This document shows positions 53,546-64,000 of a stretch of DNA of 64,000 nucleotides, piece after piece. A program made the position numbers and the translations under genes. Positions within the stretch are counted from its first letter, which is position 1. Each line of letters opens with the position of its first letter. The notes below the pieces were generated by a model that was not told the DNA's origin, did not search any database, and was given only the letters and a program-made list of their open reading frames with translations. The stretch is from Myoxocephalus aenaeus (lineage: Eukaryota > Chordata > Actinopteri > Perciformes > Cottidae), in contig JBAMJR010000084.1 in the NCBI GenBank assembly GCA_038501785.1, positions 3,346,501-3,410,500 of the forward strand, given 5' to 3'.

Positions 53546-54525
53546 TTTAAAGGAATAGTAGAACATTTTGGAAAATATGTGAATTCACTTTTTTTTTAAG
53601 GAAGTTACTGCAGATTAGAAGATTGATTCCACTCCAATGTTTGTCTGTTACACACAAAGTTACAGCAAAGAGACTTAGCTAAATCTAAGGGGGAAATATC
53701 TAGGCTGGTTCCATCCAAAGGTAAAGAATATCCACTCTCAAGAGCTAAAGCCTCTCACTCCCAACTCGTCAAATACTGCGGCTTGGTCAGTGGCTGTAGG
53801 CCTCAAAGTAGTTGGCGCCATAGTTATGGCGGGAAATGAGGAAGTTAGGTCGTGTAGTATAAAAAGCAACAAACTCTGCATGGAAAGGAAAAATGGATGT
53901 CAAACAAACACCCAGGAGACTGGTGTTTACTTTAACGGGTTACGCACAAGGAAAAGTATTATGGAAGTAAAGGTTTAAAAAAAATAATTATTGAATATTA
54001 TAGATTACCTTTTTTTTTCGCAGCTCATTCATGAAAAATTAACACTCTACCTGATTACTAAGAGTGAATTATTAACTTCCATTGTACTTGTGTTGCCTAA
54101 ACCTAACCAAGTTGTGGAAAGCAGAAGTTTGTTTTGAAAGGACAGTGTATGCATGTAATGAGAGGAAGTTGACGTGCGGAAAACTGGCGCTAGAGGCGTA
54201 ACCTAGAGCGTCATAGTTGGACGCGAAGGGCCACTGATGAACCTGTCGCAATAGACGAGTTGGGAGTGAGAACGTGTTGCAAAAGGTTTTATGTGCCAGA
54301 GTATTTCTCGGCTGGACGCAGTGACTCCTTGAGCCTGGCTAGCTGAGACAAGCTAGCTGAAACAAGCTAGCTGTCTGTCTGCCTGTCTTTCTGCTCTCCT
54401 AAGCTCACTGTCTCTTGGCCTTGGCTTCGTTTTTAACAGATAACAGATATGACAGTGGTATCTTTCCTCTCCTCTAACTCACAGTGAGAGAGCAAATAAC
54501 CCAAAATGTCAAACTATTACTTTAA
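53546..54525. mobile_element. Family A MITE-like element in the 3' UTR, interrupted
   Basis: The left end is aggaatagtagaacattttg (53551-53570) and the right end ccaaaatgtcaaactattac (54501-54520). These are near-complementary terminal inverted repeats, each flanked by tttaa. The body is split: the left part runs to about 53751, and the right part, with the tgtgccagagtatttctcgg block and gctagct repeats, resumes at about 54280. A family B element fills the gap. No coding capacity. Confidence 0.7.
53752..54279. mobile_element. Family B MITE nested inside family A
   Basis: The left terminus ctcactcccaactcgtc (53754-53770) is the exact complement of gacgagttgggagtgag at 54254-54270. The right end continues to aacgtgttg, giving the fuller terminus seen at 2298. 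About 528 bp with no transposase frame. Related copies: 2298-2420, 43085-43370 and 61246-61490. Confidence 0.75.
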
Positions 54526-55629
54526 CGTCATCACACGATAACATTTCAGTAGTTTTGCTTTTGTGTGGAAAGAGCACTTAATACTAAAAAACTATTTAAA
54601 AGGAAAGACTTGTTGCAACAACTTGCACGGGTTTGATTGAATTTAGCTCAGAGTTATGTCATCATTCGTCATATGTTATTATTTCTGCATGCTTCCAGAG
54701 TGCTTGTAAATATTCACTGGACTGGCTCAGCACTGACCGCAAAACTACACAGTACACAGTTAGTAGGCCACAGGCAGGAGGTTGTTCCGGTGGTGTTGGT
54801 CTTTAACACATCCATGCTGGCTGACAGGCCGGGGTGAGGTCATCTCACACTGGGACGTTTCATGTTTCCAAGTCTGCAATAAAAAAATTATAAAAGCTGG
54901 TTGGTGCTGGGATAAGGATAATGAATAAAATGCTCGACTGTTACATCGGGTACATTGATTGAGAAAATGAAGATATTTACAGTGTGACTTTTTTAAATCT
55001 TCACTGCTATTTTTGATTTTAAGCATTCCATATGTAAGCTAAATATACAAACTGTCATATATTGAAATAGATTTTTTTTTACTCTTTAGACTCTTTTTGT
55101 ATGTTGAAACTAAGAAGCGTGTGACTGTAAATCCGTCTCCTTTTGTTTCTCTCTCTGTACGTCTTTTTTTTTTTATCCACTAAAGAAAAGAAAGACTTTT
55201 CTAAAAGGTGTTTGACTATTTGTTGTACATTTCTTTTCTCAAATTGTATACCGATGACACCTTATTCGTTGTGAGTCATATACTGATACAATAGTTTCTT
55301 TGCAGTATTCATCGTCTCTTGAACTTATATTTTTGTAGTGTTTCGAGAGCAGGACATGTGGGTAGAGATTTTAACAGACAGCACAGAGCTCAGGAAGTGA
55401 TGTGTTTTAGGAGACTGTGTATTTCCAGTGACATCTCTCACAGATAGTTGAAATAAAAGTATTGGTTTCACCTTCAGGATATCACATCCACATCTTGACA
55501 ATTTTATGTGTAAATATTGTTTTTGAGTAAGAATTTTGGGCTTAATTAACATCTTAAAAAATATATATATCATGTTTTGTACATGTAACCACATTTCATT
55601 AGATTGATCAACTACAAAGTATGGCTGTG

Positions 55630-55632
<3 letters not shown>

Positions 55633-55707
<75 letters not shown>
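55633..55707. repeat. (GT)n microsatellite in the predicted 3' UTR
   Basis: About 37 GT units, upstream of the distal poly(A) signal at 55988. Confidence 0.97.
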
Positions 55708-55708
<1 letters not shown>

Positions 55709-55987
55709 ATCGGTGCCCATCACTCTTCTCTTGTCTGCTTACCGAAGGCTGAGTTCATGGCAGACTTTCATCGCCGCCCCTCATTTTTCCTTATTTATTA
55801 TTTCTGTCACTCTCACATGCATCAAGTCATTCTCAAGTTATGTGCTTTGTCAGAGATTAAACTGTAATCTGTAAACTGCAGGTGCCTTTAAAAATAATGA
55901 TAATACAAAGCAATGTTTAGATTATGGAACAAGAGAAATGTATTTTGCTGCAAATTGCCTCTGAGCTTCGATCTCGGCACGAATGGA

Positions 55988-55993
55988 AATAAA
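55988..55993 (+). terminator. Distal poly(A) signal AATAAA
   Basis: Canonical hexamer in ggaaataaaaacg with a downstream T/G-rich element within 60 bases. It is the best candidate for the cspg4 transcript end, though earlier AATAAA hexamers could serve. Confidence 0.5.
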
Positions 55994-58635
55994 AACGTTC
56001 TTGCAACAAAACCTGCGTTAATTGTTTTCAGTCAGTGACTTTGTTGTTCTAAAGCTCGTTGAATTCTTCAGACATTTCTTATTTTGCTTTTTTGTCCAAT
56101 TAAAAAAATTGCCTAAAAATGTAAACAGTAGAAAATGCTGATTTTCTTGAAAAAAAATATCAATCCTTTCTTAAAACATCAACCCTTTAATTTGTGATTC
56201 TGCTCTATTATTTGCTTACCATGGAGTAATTAATATTATAGCATGTTTAGAGTCACACAATATATTTATTTAAGTTTGTTCAAAGGAAAGCTTGGTGTTG
56301 TACGCATTCTATTTTCAACACATAACTGGTAATGACACATAACGAAACATAATGATACTATTCATGCTGTTAAATTAATTATAATGTATGTACATGTTAT
56401 TTACAGTAATGGCCCGAGGTACATTTGGGAAAAGAGAAGAAATTAATACGAGAAACAGATTAAAAAACAGTTTCCTAGAGAAAAACTCAGGATTATCTAC
56501 ATTTTAATTATTTACCATAAAAGAAAGTGCTGCATCTTTCTCAGGGAAACATCTTTTTTGTTGACCTTTTGTTGTCTGCTCTCTGTAGATGCTATGAGTG
56601 CTTTTGACCACCAGGTGGCGTCAGGATGCAAACCTGCCCTGATAGAAACCAGAAAAGGTCTTGCAGCCATTCGTCAGCATTTAACAAGGATCTCTCCGTC
56701 CGTCATTCTTTCCAGTGAATGGCCTTTTCTTTCCGTGTTTTCTCTCGGCTTTGTGCACTTCCCTGCTCTCCTGTCTTCTCCCAGTATCACTGGTTACCAT
56801 TTGCTCCTCTCCCAGCGCTCATCTTGCAGGTTTCATAAGCTGCATTGCCACAGCTGTTCCTCCACATGTGTCTGCTTATGTCATGCTCTCTGAGCAGTCA
56901 CTGTGCTGTGGATGTCAAGTCTCAAGTTGGATACATGTGGAAATTAATTCAGCAAAATACTGTACTGTAAACAATGAATATTGCTAAGAGGAAACCCAAT
57001 AAAAAAATGTCTCTGAACAGCACAGGTGTAGAGTAGATATTAGTTCAATTAATATGTCAAAGCCGAAATGCTACTTTGTTTTCTTAACTTCGCCAGAAAT
57101 AAAAGATGTGAGTTGCTAACAGATGTGAATGAATACCTGAACTGAAGATCAAACATGAATCTAACGTCGCTTTTTTTTGTAATAGCCTGTATTAAGAGGA
57201 GTAAAAAACAACTTGTGCAGGGACTTCATGTTCTGACATTGAAGGAGTGTTTTTGGTGTTGTTGTTCTCCTGATACTAAGTGGGCACCTCCCTCTGTCCA
57301 CTCCCACAGATGTGCTTGCATATACTGGACCGCTCTTTGTAACCGCGTTGCCTCTCACTGGATGCCCGGTTTTGTCTTCAGGTTCTTCTTTTGGATTGAA
57401 ATGTGTTTCTTGACGCAGGAAACCTCCTTAATGTGTTCCCCCTGGTTAGAACGAAGGGGCAGATGTTGTCCTCCTGACTCCCTAAAGACCGAGAGGAATG
57501 AAAACACACAAGGCAGGGAAGATCATAGAGGAGCTATTAACTGAGATGCTTCAACTCTTTATTAACTGTGAACATCACTGTTTAGACACAGCGGATTGTT
57601 TTTGCTTTCAAAGTTTGTTGTAGTTCTCAACATGTCAGTGGCGGAATATATTCTAGTTGTGTTTGAGGACTTCGTATTTCTAGTCGAAGAGGTACTGCCA
57701 ACGAAGGGCATCAGAATCGCGAGAGATGGTTTCATTGTTCGGCAATCCATTTGGAAGAGAATTGCCAGAAAGGATATCAATTCTGACACACTTCCCCCTG
57801 CAGGAAATGTTCTAGATAACCCGAGTTACTTTACAAGCAATTAAGTCAGCATTAGCTCCAGCCTCTTCGAGTTTCAGAACATCAGTTTGCTTGTTAACCT
57901 TCAATATAAGTCCGAGCCGGGTCGTGTTGACATTGGCTTCAGCTCTTACGGAGTCGGCCTCGTTGGAAGAGAAGTGCCTGTTTGCGTTGCTCTTTGCTGC
58001 GCCGCATTATCTACCCACTCCATCAGCTCAGACGTGCAGTGAGTGGCATTCAAAAAGGGACCGACCTTCTAAAGCTGAATGTGTTTAGGCGCATGCTCTT
58101 CCCACCTTGCCCTCACATCTCTCACGTCGGTGCAGAAGTCACGACCCGAACATAAAACCTCTCCGCCTCATTTGGTCCATCGCCGCTGTCAGATTTAATC
58201 CTGCACGGCATCGAATTCTCTCCGAATGATGCGGCTGTCCGCTGCTACTCTAAAGAGGGGGTTTCTTCTCAATGCAACAGCGTGGGCGATGCTGTGATTG
58301 TCTTATTATTTATATTTCCAGTTCATGATTTTCTGAAAAGGCATTCATCTATTTATTTTAAAAGCTGTAGAAACCACGCACTTTCATGTGTGCCATAAGA
58401 TGCCAGAGCTACAAATGTAAAATATGTTGTGTATTGAGGCACTCACTGGTGACGTGAACCTCCACTGAGTGACCTGGTTGTGGGCTGCAGCTTTTAACCA
58501 GTATTCTACTACTACTACAATTTTACAACGTTTTTAAAACTCTCACGAGCTACACAATAATAGCCTACCAGTCCTACAGATAAAGTAAAGTTGTATGTAG
58601 GCCTTGCATCATGTTGTTGACACTATGGATACATA

Positions 58636-58940
58636 TACCGTACATTTCGGGTTACAAGCCACTCCTACGGCTGATCAGTGTCCCCGCTGTAGCAAGCTAG
58701 TAGCAATGCTAGCAAGCGCTGCTAGCTAGCGCTTCTGCTGCTACCGGCCACTGCTGCTGCTACTGCCCGCGTCCCCTCTGCCCAAGTCGGGTGTCGAGCC
58801 TGGTCCCGCTACCTTCGGTGGTTTTCAGGGAGCTAGCGGAAGTTAGCGGGGAAGTGACAGAGCCCCAGCTGGCTACAGCGGGGAGCTAACGGGGACACTG
58901 ACCGAAGGTAGTAGTGGCTTGTAACCCGAAATTTACGGTA
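58636..58940. mobile_element. ~305-bp MITE with long terminal inverted repeats
   Basis: The left end begins taccgtacatttcgggttac. The reverse complement of the right end begins taccgtaaatttcgggttac. The match continues through aagccact and cagtgtccccg, about 50 bases with few mismatches and a small indel. The outermost bases are TA on both sides, which would fit a TA target duplication. The centre is rich in gctagc and tgctgc. No coding capacity, so it is a non-autonomous DNA transposon. Confidence 0.85.
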
Positions 58941-59391
58941 CTTTTCTTGTGTCCATAAAAAAGGAATTAATGTGTGTCTCTTTTAGTCTGAGTTTGAGCA
59001 AATGTCCATAAGTCAGAGGATCAAAATGTTTGCATGCCACAGTTACCAGTAAAACAACAGCTGTTGATGCTTTACTGCTTATTGTTTCTCGGTTTGAGTT
59101 TATTGTGATGATAACAACAAACTGAATCCAAGTTTGGAAATAAAAACAGGTTACTCGCTTCATTTGAACTCCGTTAAAATACATTCTGCCAAAGTATCCT
59201 CAGAGATTCGTTTCGACCACATGTAGCATTCAGCCTGTGCTCACACGCAGCTGTCAGAGAAGGTTGAAGCTGGGTCTCCGGGGGGCCGTGTGTCGGGGTC
59301 AGGAGAGCAGTGTGATGCCTCGGGACGGGGCCAGAGTCAAACCTGGAGAAAAAAACCTTGAGACAGAAAGACACGCGCAGACAGCTGGAAG

Positions 59392-59394
<3 letters not shown>

Positions 59395-59446
<52 letters not shown>
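59395..59446. repeat. (GT)n microsatellite
   Basis: About 26 GT units. Confidence 0.97.
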
Positions 59447-59447
<1 letters not shown>

Positions 59448-60017
59448 TACGTTTCCTTATATACGTTCATGTTTACACTGAATCGCGTTCATGTTCTTTT
59501 GCGTCACTCAGATTAAGAATCACTTTTCAAGAGTGTCCTGGTCTTCGGCCTGGTATTAAAACCCTCTTAAATGCGGCTGCGACCAATTTGTTCACGGTAA
59601 TAATGGACCACATGGCTACTTGTATGTGGAAGGGGTCATTCGGAGTGACAACCCCACAGAGAATTAACACCACGGCTCTGCAGTTCACCTCCGCTCTTTG
59701 GCTTCTCTCAGCTCTTTTTTTCTTTTTGGCTGCAACTAAACGCTTTTGGTTCACTCACAGCTCTCATCAGCAAACTTTCCAGATGCAGAAGGTTGCTGTT
59801 TTTAGTGTATAACAAAAAGGTGATAAACTACCTGTGCAGCACTGAACTACAGGCAGACAAGGTGAATGACTATGAACACAGTGGAGCATGTATCAGCTAA
59901 ATAGCCAGAATGGAGAGTCGGTGGAGACCAAAAACGGAGCTGAAAACAAAGTGAATATTGGACTTACATTCATCAGAAACACAACTCTAAATGAATGCTC
60001 ATGTTGCTTTATGCCTG

Positions 60018-60127
<110 letters not shown>

Positions 60128-61245
60128 AGGCAACTGCATGTTAATATGTTCCCCACATCAACTTTTTATGATGATAATATGTCAATGTTGTGTTTAAAAC
60201 TTGTTTCAGACATTATTTGTCATAGCCGGTCATGACAGAACATAGAAATCATAGATGGGCAGCAGAAAATTACTAATATATACTGTATAATATAATTTTT
60301 ATAGCATCAGGATTTATACGGCCACAGCTGATTCTTTGTCAGAAACTAAATTAGAAATGTTTTACATTCACCTGTCAAGTCTGCAAGGTGTGAGAATGTT
60401 ATACTCAAAACATAAATTTTTAGGTTGAGTATCATTTTAACGACAGTGTTGGAAGGTATTGGAAGATTTGCATTTAGTCAGTCGCTCTATCTAGTTGCAT
60501 CCTGTTGAATATTTCTGGAAGTAGGATTACCAATAATCTAGATAACCTGAAGACTGACTCATTTGTTTGAATTGCCGCTCATTGTTTGAACAAATGTCTC
60601 GTACCAGTATCGATGGCGTGTCACACTTCAGAATTTACTACAAGTAACCTTTGTATCAAAACATCCCACTGATCTACCGTCTGTTAACAATAGATATATT
60701 GTCTTATTGGGAGGTAGAGGAAGGACGACACATCCTGCATGATAAGCTAATGAGAGGTTCTGTTTTTTTATTCTGTATTGTTTCAACCACAGATACTGTT
60801 TATGTGCTTCCCCTTGAACCATTGACCTCGTCTCCAAGCTCCACTCACAGTGGCCTCCCGATACCATGTAATTAGGTTTACACAAACTCTTGTGGGAAGG
60901 TTTTACACGTCAACCTGAAACATGTTTCATGACTGTTGGGGTAAAAAAAATAAACCAGAGGGCTTGTCTGTAAACTGTGATGGATACTTATCTTTCATTA
61001 TATTGTCGTCTTTGCTTTTTCCACCAAAAAAGGTTTTAGTGTTCATGTTTCTCCCCCCGAACAAGTTCCCAGATTTAAACAAATAACTTGACGTGTGGTG
61101 TTATTATGATTAGTCGTCATGGTTTAGAACAAGACTGTGTAACTATTCAGGCTGAATAGGTAAAACAAAAATTGATCTTTCGCCCGCTAGACTGCTGTTT
61201 GTTCCCCATGTGAAACGAGAAGTTTGCGTTCTTCTGTAACGGGAC

Positions 61246-61490
61246 TTCCATAGTTATTTGACCCCAAACGACTAATCTTTTCCTCAACCTAACTTAGTGT
61301 TGCCTAAATCTAAGTTAAAGCTAGTTGTTTCCAGACGAAAGTTCATTTTGAAAACATCGTATGCATGTAATGAGCGGAAATTGACACGTGTTGCAGGACC
61401 TTCGTCGTGAAAAACAGGAAAAACGAGCAGTACCTCTTTGTGAGATAAATGATGAACCGTTGCATGAGGATACGTTGAACTATTGCAACG
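61246..61490. repeat. Dispersed repeat, family B, diverged internal part
   Basis: Shares gttgcctaaa, gtatgcatgtaatgag and ggaaattgacacgt with 54090-54175 of the complete copy, in the same order. Confidence 0.5.
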
Positions 61491-61773
61491 AGTGATTTCT
61501 GCTGAATGCGAGTTCATTAACACAACTCATTCCTCAGCTCGCCACAGACCCCCACATACCCAGCACACCTCCCCCGACGGCTGCCTAGACGCCGGCTTGC
61601 CTCTGAAGTCATTGCACAGCTTATTTGGTTTTGTGGCCTGACCAGCGGAGCAGATGATTCCTCGGGTCCGGCTCTGAGAGAGACTTTCACCCTCTCCTCC
61701 TGTGTGAGAAATGCTCTTGGTCACTCCCACTGGCTGGAACTCTATTGTCATGGAAATCCCTGTTGTGTTTTCC

Positions 61774-61807
61774 TTGTGTGTATGTGTGTGTGCGTCTGTG
61801 TGTGTAA
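61774..61807. repeat. Imperfect (GT)n tract
   Basis: GT units broken by ta, gc and ct steps. Confidence 0.85.
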
Positions 61808-62775
61808 TACCCTGCAGTGGGGTGGGACAGACTACAGGGAGCGCCAAGAAAAACACAGCACTGGTCTAATATCGCCGCCCGCCCTCCTTTCATCCCTCCA
61901 TCGCACCTCATCCTTCTCCCCTCCTTCACCACCCAGCCTCTAACCTCGCCATTTTCATATACGTGCTCTCCAAAAGTCATGAAGAGAGGCCAAGAGTCTG
62001 GCCTGGGCAGGAAATACCCAGGGTGGACCCCCTGTCACCCCTCCCTGACAGCCAGATCTGGGTTGTGTCGTTCCTCCGTCCAGCTTTTTAGGGCGGAGCT
62101 CTCTTTCCAGGGTTTATTCTGTCAAAACGAAACAAATTGCATTAGTTTGAATGCACACATGCATGACAAATGCAACACTTTTCCCCACAAAAAGAAATAC
62201 AAAATCCACACAGCGACAATGTTCTCCAAATTGGCCGTCAATTTGCCAACGTTTCCCTCTTTTCAGAGGCGGGTCTGTGATTCAAGGCAGAAAGTTAATG
62301 CGAGTTCTCCCTGTTGACTTTGGACAAACGACGGCACCAAACTGTAACATGACCAGAGGAAGTGCAGTCCTGAGGTGGCCCTGAAGGTGCATGAGCAAGA
62401 TGATGAGGTGGTGGTCAGATCCGGGGTTCAGCGCACAGAGAGACGAAGGTATGCACGACCTGACGGGGAAGTTATTTTAAGAGAAAGCCCTTCTGGAAAT
62501 TCACTCAGAACTGTCTGCCTCCGCTGCTTTTCATCACCGATGTTGCTCTACCGGCAACCACGTAGAAAGCATAAGTCATACAGAGGATGGGGGGGAATAT
62601 GTTCCTCAAAACATGTGCAATTAAACTTAACAATGGTTAAGTTTAACTGGATATACAACTACCTGACTTCACATGTCAAAGTCAGTTTATTAGTCACAGC
62701 CAATACGACGCAGCCTGAAAACAGTTGAATAATAACTTCCTGTGGCTCTGGACGAGCTTTGCTTGGAAACTATTC

Positions 62776-62835
62776 TAACAGTCTTACACAAGAGTATGAA
62801 CAGTATTGTGTAACAGTCTTACACAAGAGTATGAA
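62776..62835. repeat. 35-bp tandem duplication (1.7 copies)
   Basis: taacagtcttacacaagagt plus atgaa (25 bases) occurs at 62776-62800 and again at 62811-62835, so the unit is 35 bp. Confidence 0.93.
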
Positions 62836-62837
62836 AT

Positions 62838-63060
62838 ATAAGATTATCAGAATCAGAATCAGAAAGATTTACTGCCATGTGTGTTTTCACATGCAAGGAA
62901 TTTGTCCTGGCGGGAGGTGCATAACAATAAACAAGAAACAATAAAGAGTGCAAGAGTGCAAAGTGCAAGAAATGAGAGCATGAAATATACAATTAAATCT
63001 ACAATATAATATAAAATGAAGATAAAGTGCACAGACAAAACAGATAACAGTACTTTAAGG
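62838..63060. repeat. Retroposon 3' remnant
   Basis: Contains atcagaatcagaatcagaaa, then gatttactgccatgtgtg, aaggaatttgtcctggcggg and aataaagagtgcaagagtgc. I recognise this 'agaatcagaatcagaaa … ggaatttgtcctgg' string as a frequent retroposon-type repeat in teleost genomes. No coding frame. Confidence 0.5.
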
Positions 63061-63454
63061 TGGAATGTAAGTGTTATGTGAAAGTTACATTACACTTACT
63101 TATTATCCAGATAATCGTCGACGTCCTTTACACGCGGTGTGTCCTCTGGAGTAGCCATCATGCCTTTTTGGCTAATCTGTGGCACCTAAACCAGCTGTAA
63201 ACATAAGGTTGACATGTCATGGAGCAGAGGAGACATGCGACCAGAGAAGAGAGGCGGCTCCTCTTTGATAGATAATTGATAGAGCTCTGGACTGCGCTAC
63301 GTTTTCAGTTATTTTGTGTTTGTTTAATTAAAAACCTTTAAGTCCTCATGTTTGCAAAACAGTATAACATTGATATGTTCTAATAATAGGATTATAATAT
63401 TCATAACGATGTTGTCATTAGTGTACAATCACCTGAAACTAAGAATTGTTCTCT

Positions 63455-63720
63455 TATTTGAGCCATTTATATCTGCATTCGGAGCGGGTACTACACCATG
63501 TTGCACCGCCATCTTTCTAAGGTAGCCCAGAATGGACAAACCAAACCCTGGCTCTCAGAAGGGCCCTTCATGTTTGCACGTTACCTGAAGGTCACCGCAG
63601 TTCTCCGACATGTGTGGAAAGGGATGGGGTTTTCAGTTGGTAATAGCTCTCTGGTCATATGCAACTTGTTTGCAAATTTAGTGTATGTGATTTCTCTGCT
63701 GGCTGGCATGGAAGATTTAC
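63455..63720. repeat. Dispersed repeat carrying a spurious 78-codon frame
   Basis: Includes ccatgttgcaccgccatctt, gtagcccagaatggacaaac and gttacctgaaggtcaccgca. These match my memory of a high-copy percomorph repeat, so the open frame within it is not treated as a gene. Confidence 0.4.
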
Positions 63721-64000
63721 TGGGATCTGTCTAATTGCTGGTAATATCCATTCACAGTTTAGTCTCCAAACATCCAGGAATGCTTGAAACCACAGTCAGA
63801 AGGGCTGTGGGGAGAATACAGAATCACAGAGCTGCAGACTAGAGGAGGAAATGTTTGGCATGCCTCCACAGCTGAACAACCGGAGCAGGACTATTTTTTT
63901 TCCTATTTTTTTCGCCCTCGTGCTCTGACATTTGCACAGGGGCGTGACATGAGCAGATTAAGTCTTGACACTTCTGCGCCGTATGCCACGACGATAATAA

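Larger units (their letters stand above)
52961..56010 (+). other. cspg4 3' UTR (predicted)
   Basis: No downstream exon or opposite-strand gene starts here. AATAAA signals lie at 54878-54883, 54924-54929, 55452-55457 and 55988-55993. The last is followed by a T/G-rich stretch (gtgactttgttgttct), which suits cleavage near 56005-56015. The UTR would then contain a nested pair of MITEs and a GT microsatellite. Which poly(A) site is used cannot be told from sequence. Confidence 0.55.

Noticed and set aside
57596..57844. 82-codon frame containing VAEYILVVFEDFVFLVEEVL
   Set aside because: Looks protein-like, but no homologue comes to mind, there is no splice context, and it stands alone in non-coding DNA.
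63498..63734. 78-codon frame near the window end
   Set aside because: Falls within a sequence I recognise as a dispersed fish repeat.

Overview
This is vertebrate genomic DNA, most likely from a spiny-rayed (percomorph-like) teleost fish. The only protein-coding gene I can support is split by GT-AG introns of vertebrate type. Its product is a full-length chondroitin sulfate proteoglycan 4 (CSPG4/NG2). The rest is AT-leaning non-coding DNA with many GT/CA microsatellites and several dispersed repeats of a kind common in percomorph genomes.

Layout: 1-26398 has no exon I can defend. It holds microsatellites, dispersed-repeat copies, a perfect 29-bp inverted repeat and two TATA/GC-box promoter-like stretches. 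From 26399 to 52960 lies cspg4 on the + strand in ten exons, with all splice junctions in phase. A 3' UTR follows to about 56010. From 56011 to 64000 I see no gene, only microsatellites, a ~305-bp MITE with terminal inverted repeats and retroposon-like remnants.

The ten exons join into an uninterrupted 2298-residue frame plus one split codon at the 5' end. Domains in order are two laminin-G domains, fifteen CSPG repeats, a Ser/Thr-rich stalk, one transmembrane helix and a 69-residue tail ending in the PDZ ligand QYWV. Only the signal peptide is unplaced: it is either in an upstream exon that I could not identify, or encoded by an in-frame ATG at 26356 that reads through the apparent polypyrimidine tract.

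The most notable observations are: the Ser that carries chondroitin sulfate in mammals aligns with Asn here; the ERK-type Thr-Pro site in the tail has lost its proline; a (TG)49 array sits directly against the 3' splice site of one cspg4 exon, recalling the CFTR TG/T tract; and the 3' UTR contains one MITE nested inside another. Residue numbers below count from the Ser codon at 26401. Exon numbers assume one unseen upstream exon 1. Repeat-family assignments are from pattern recognition and recall, not a database search.
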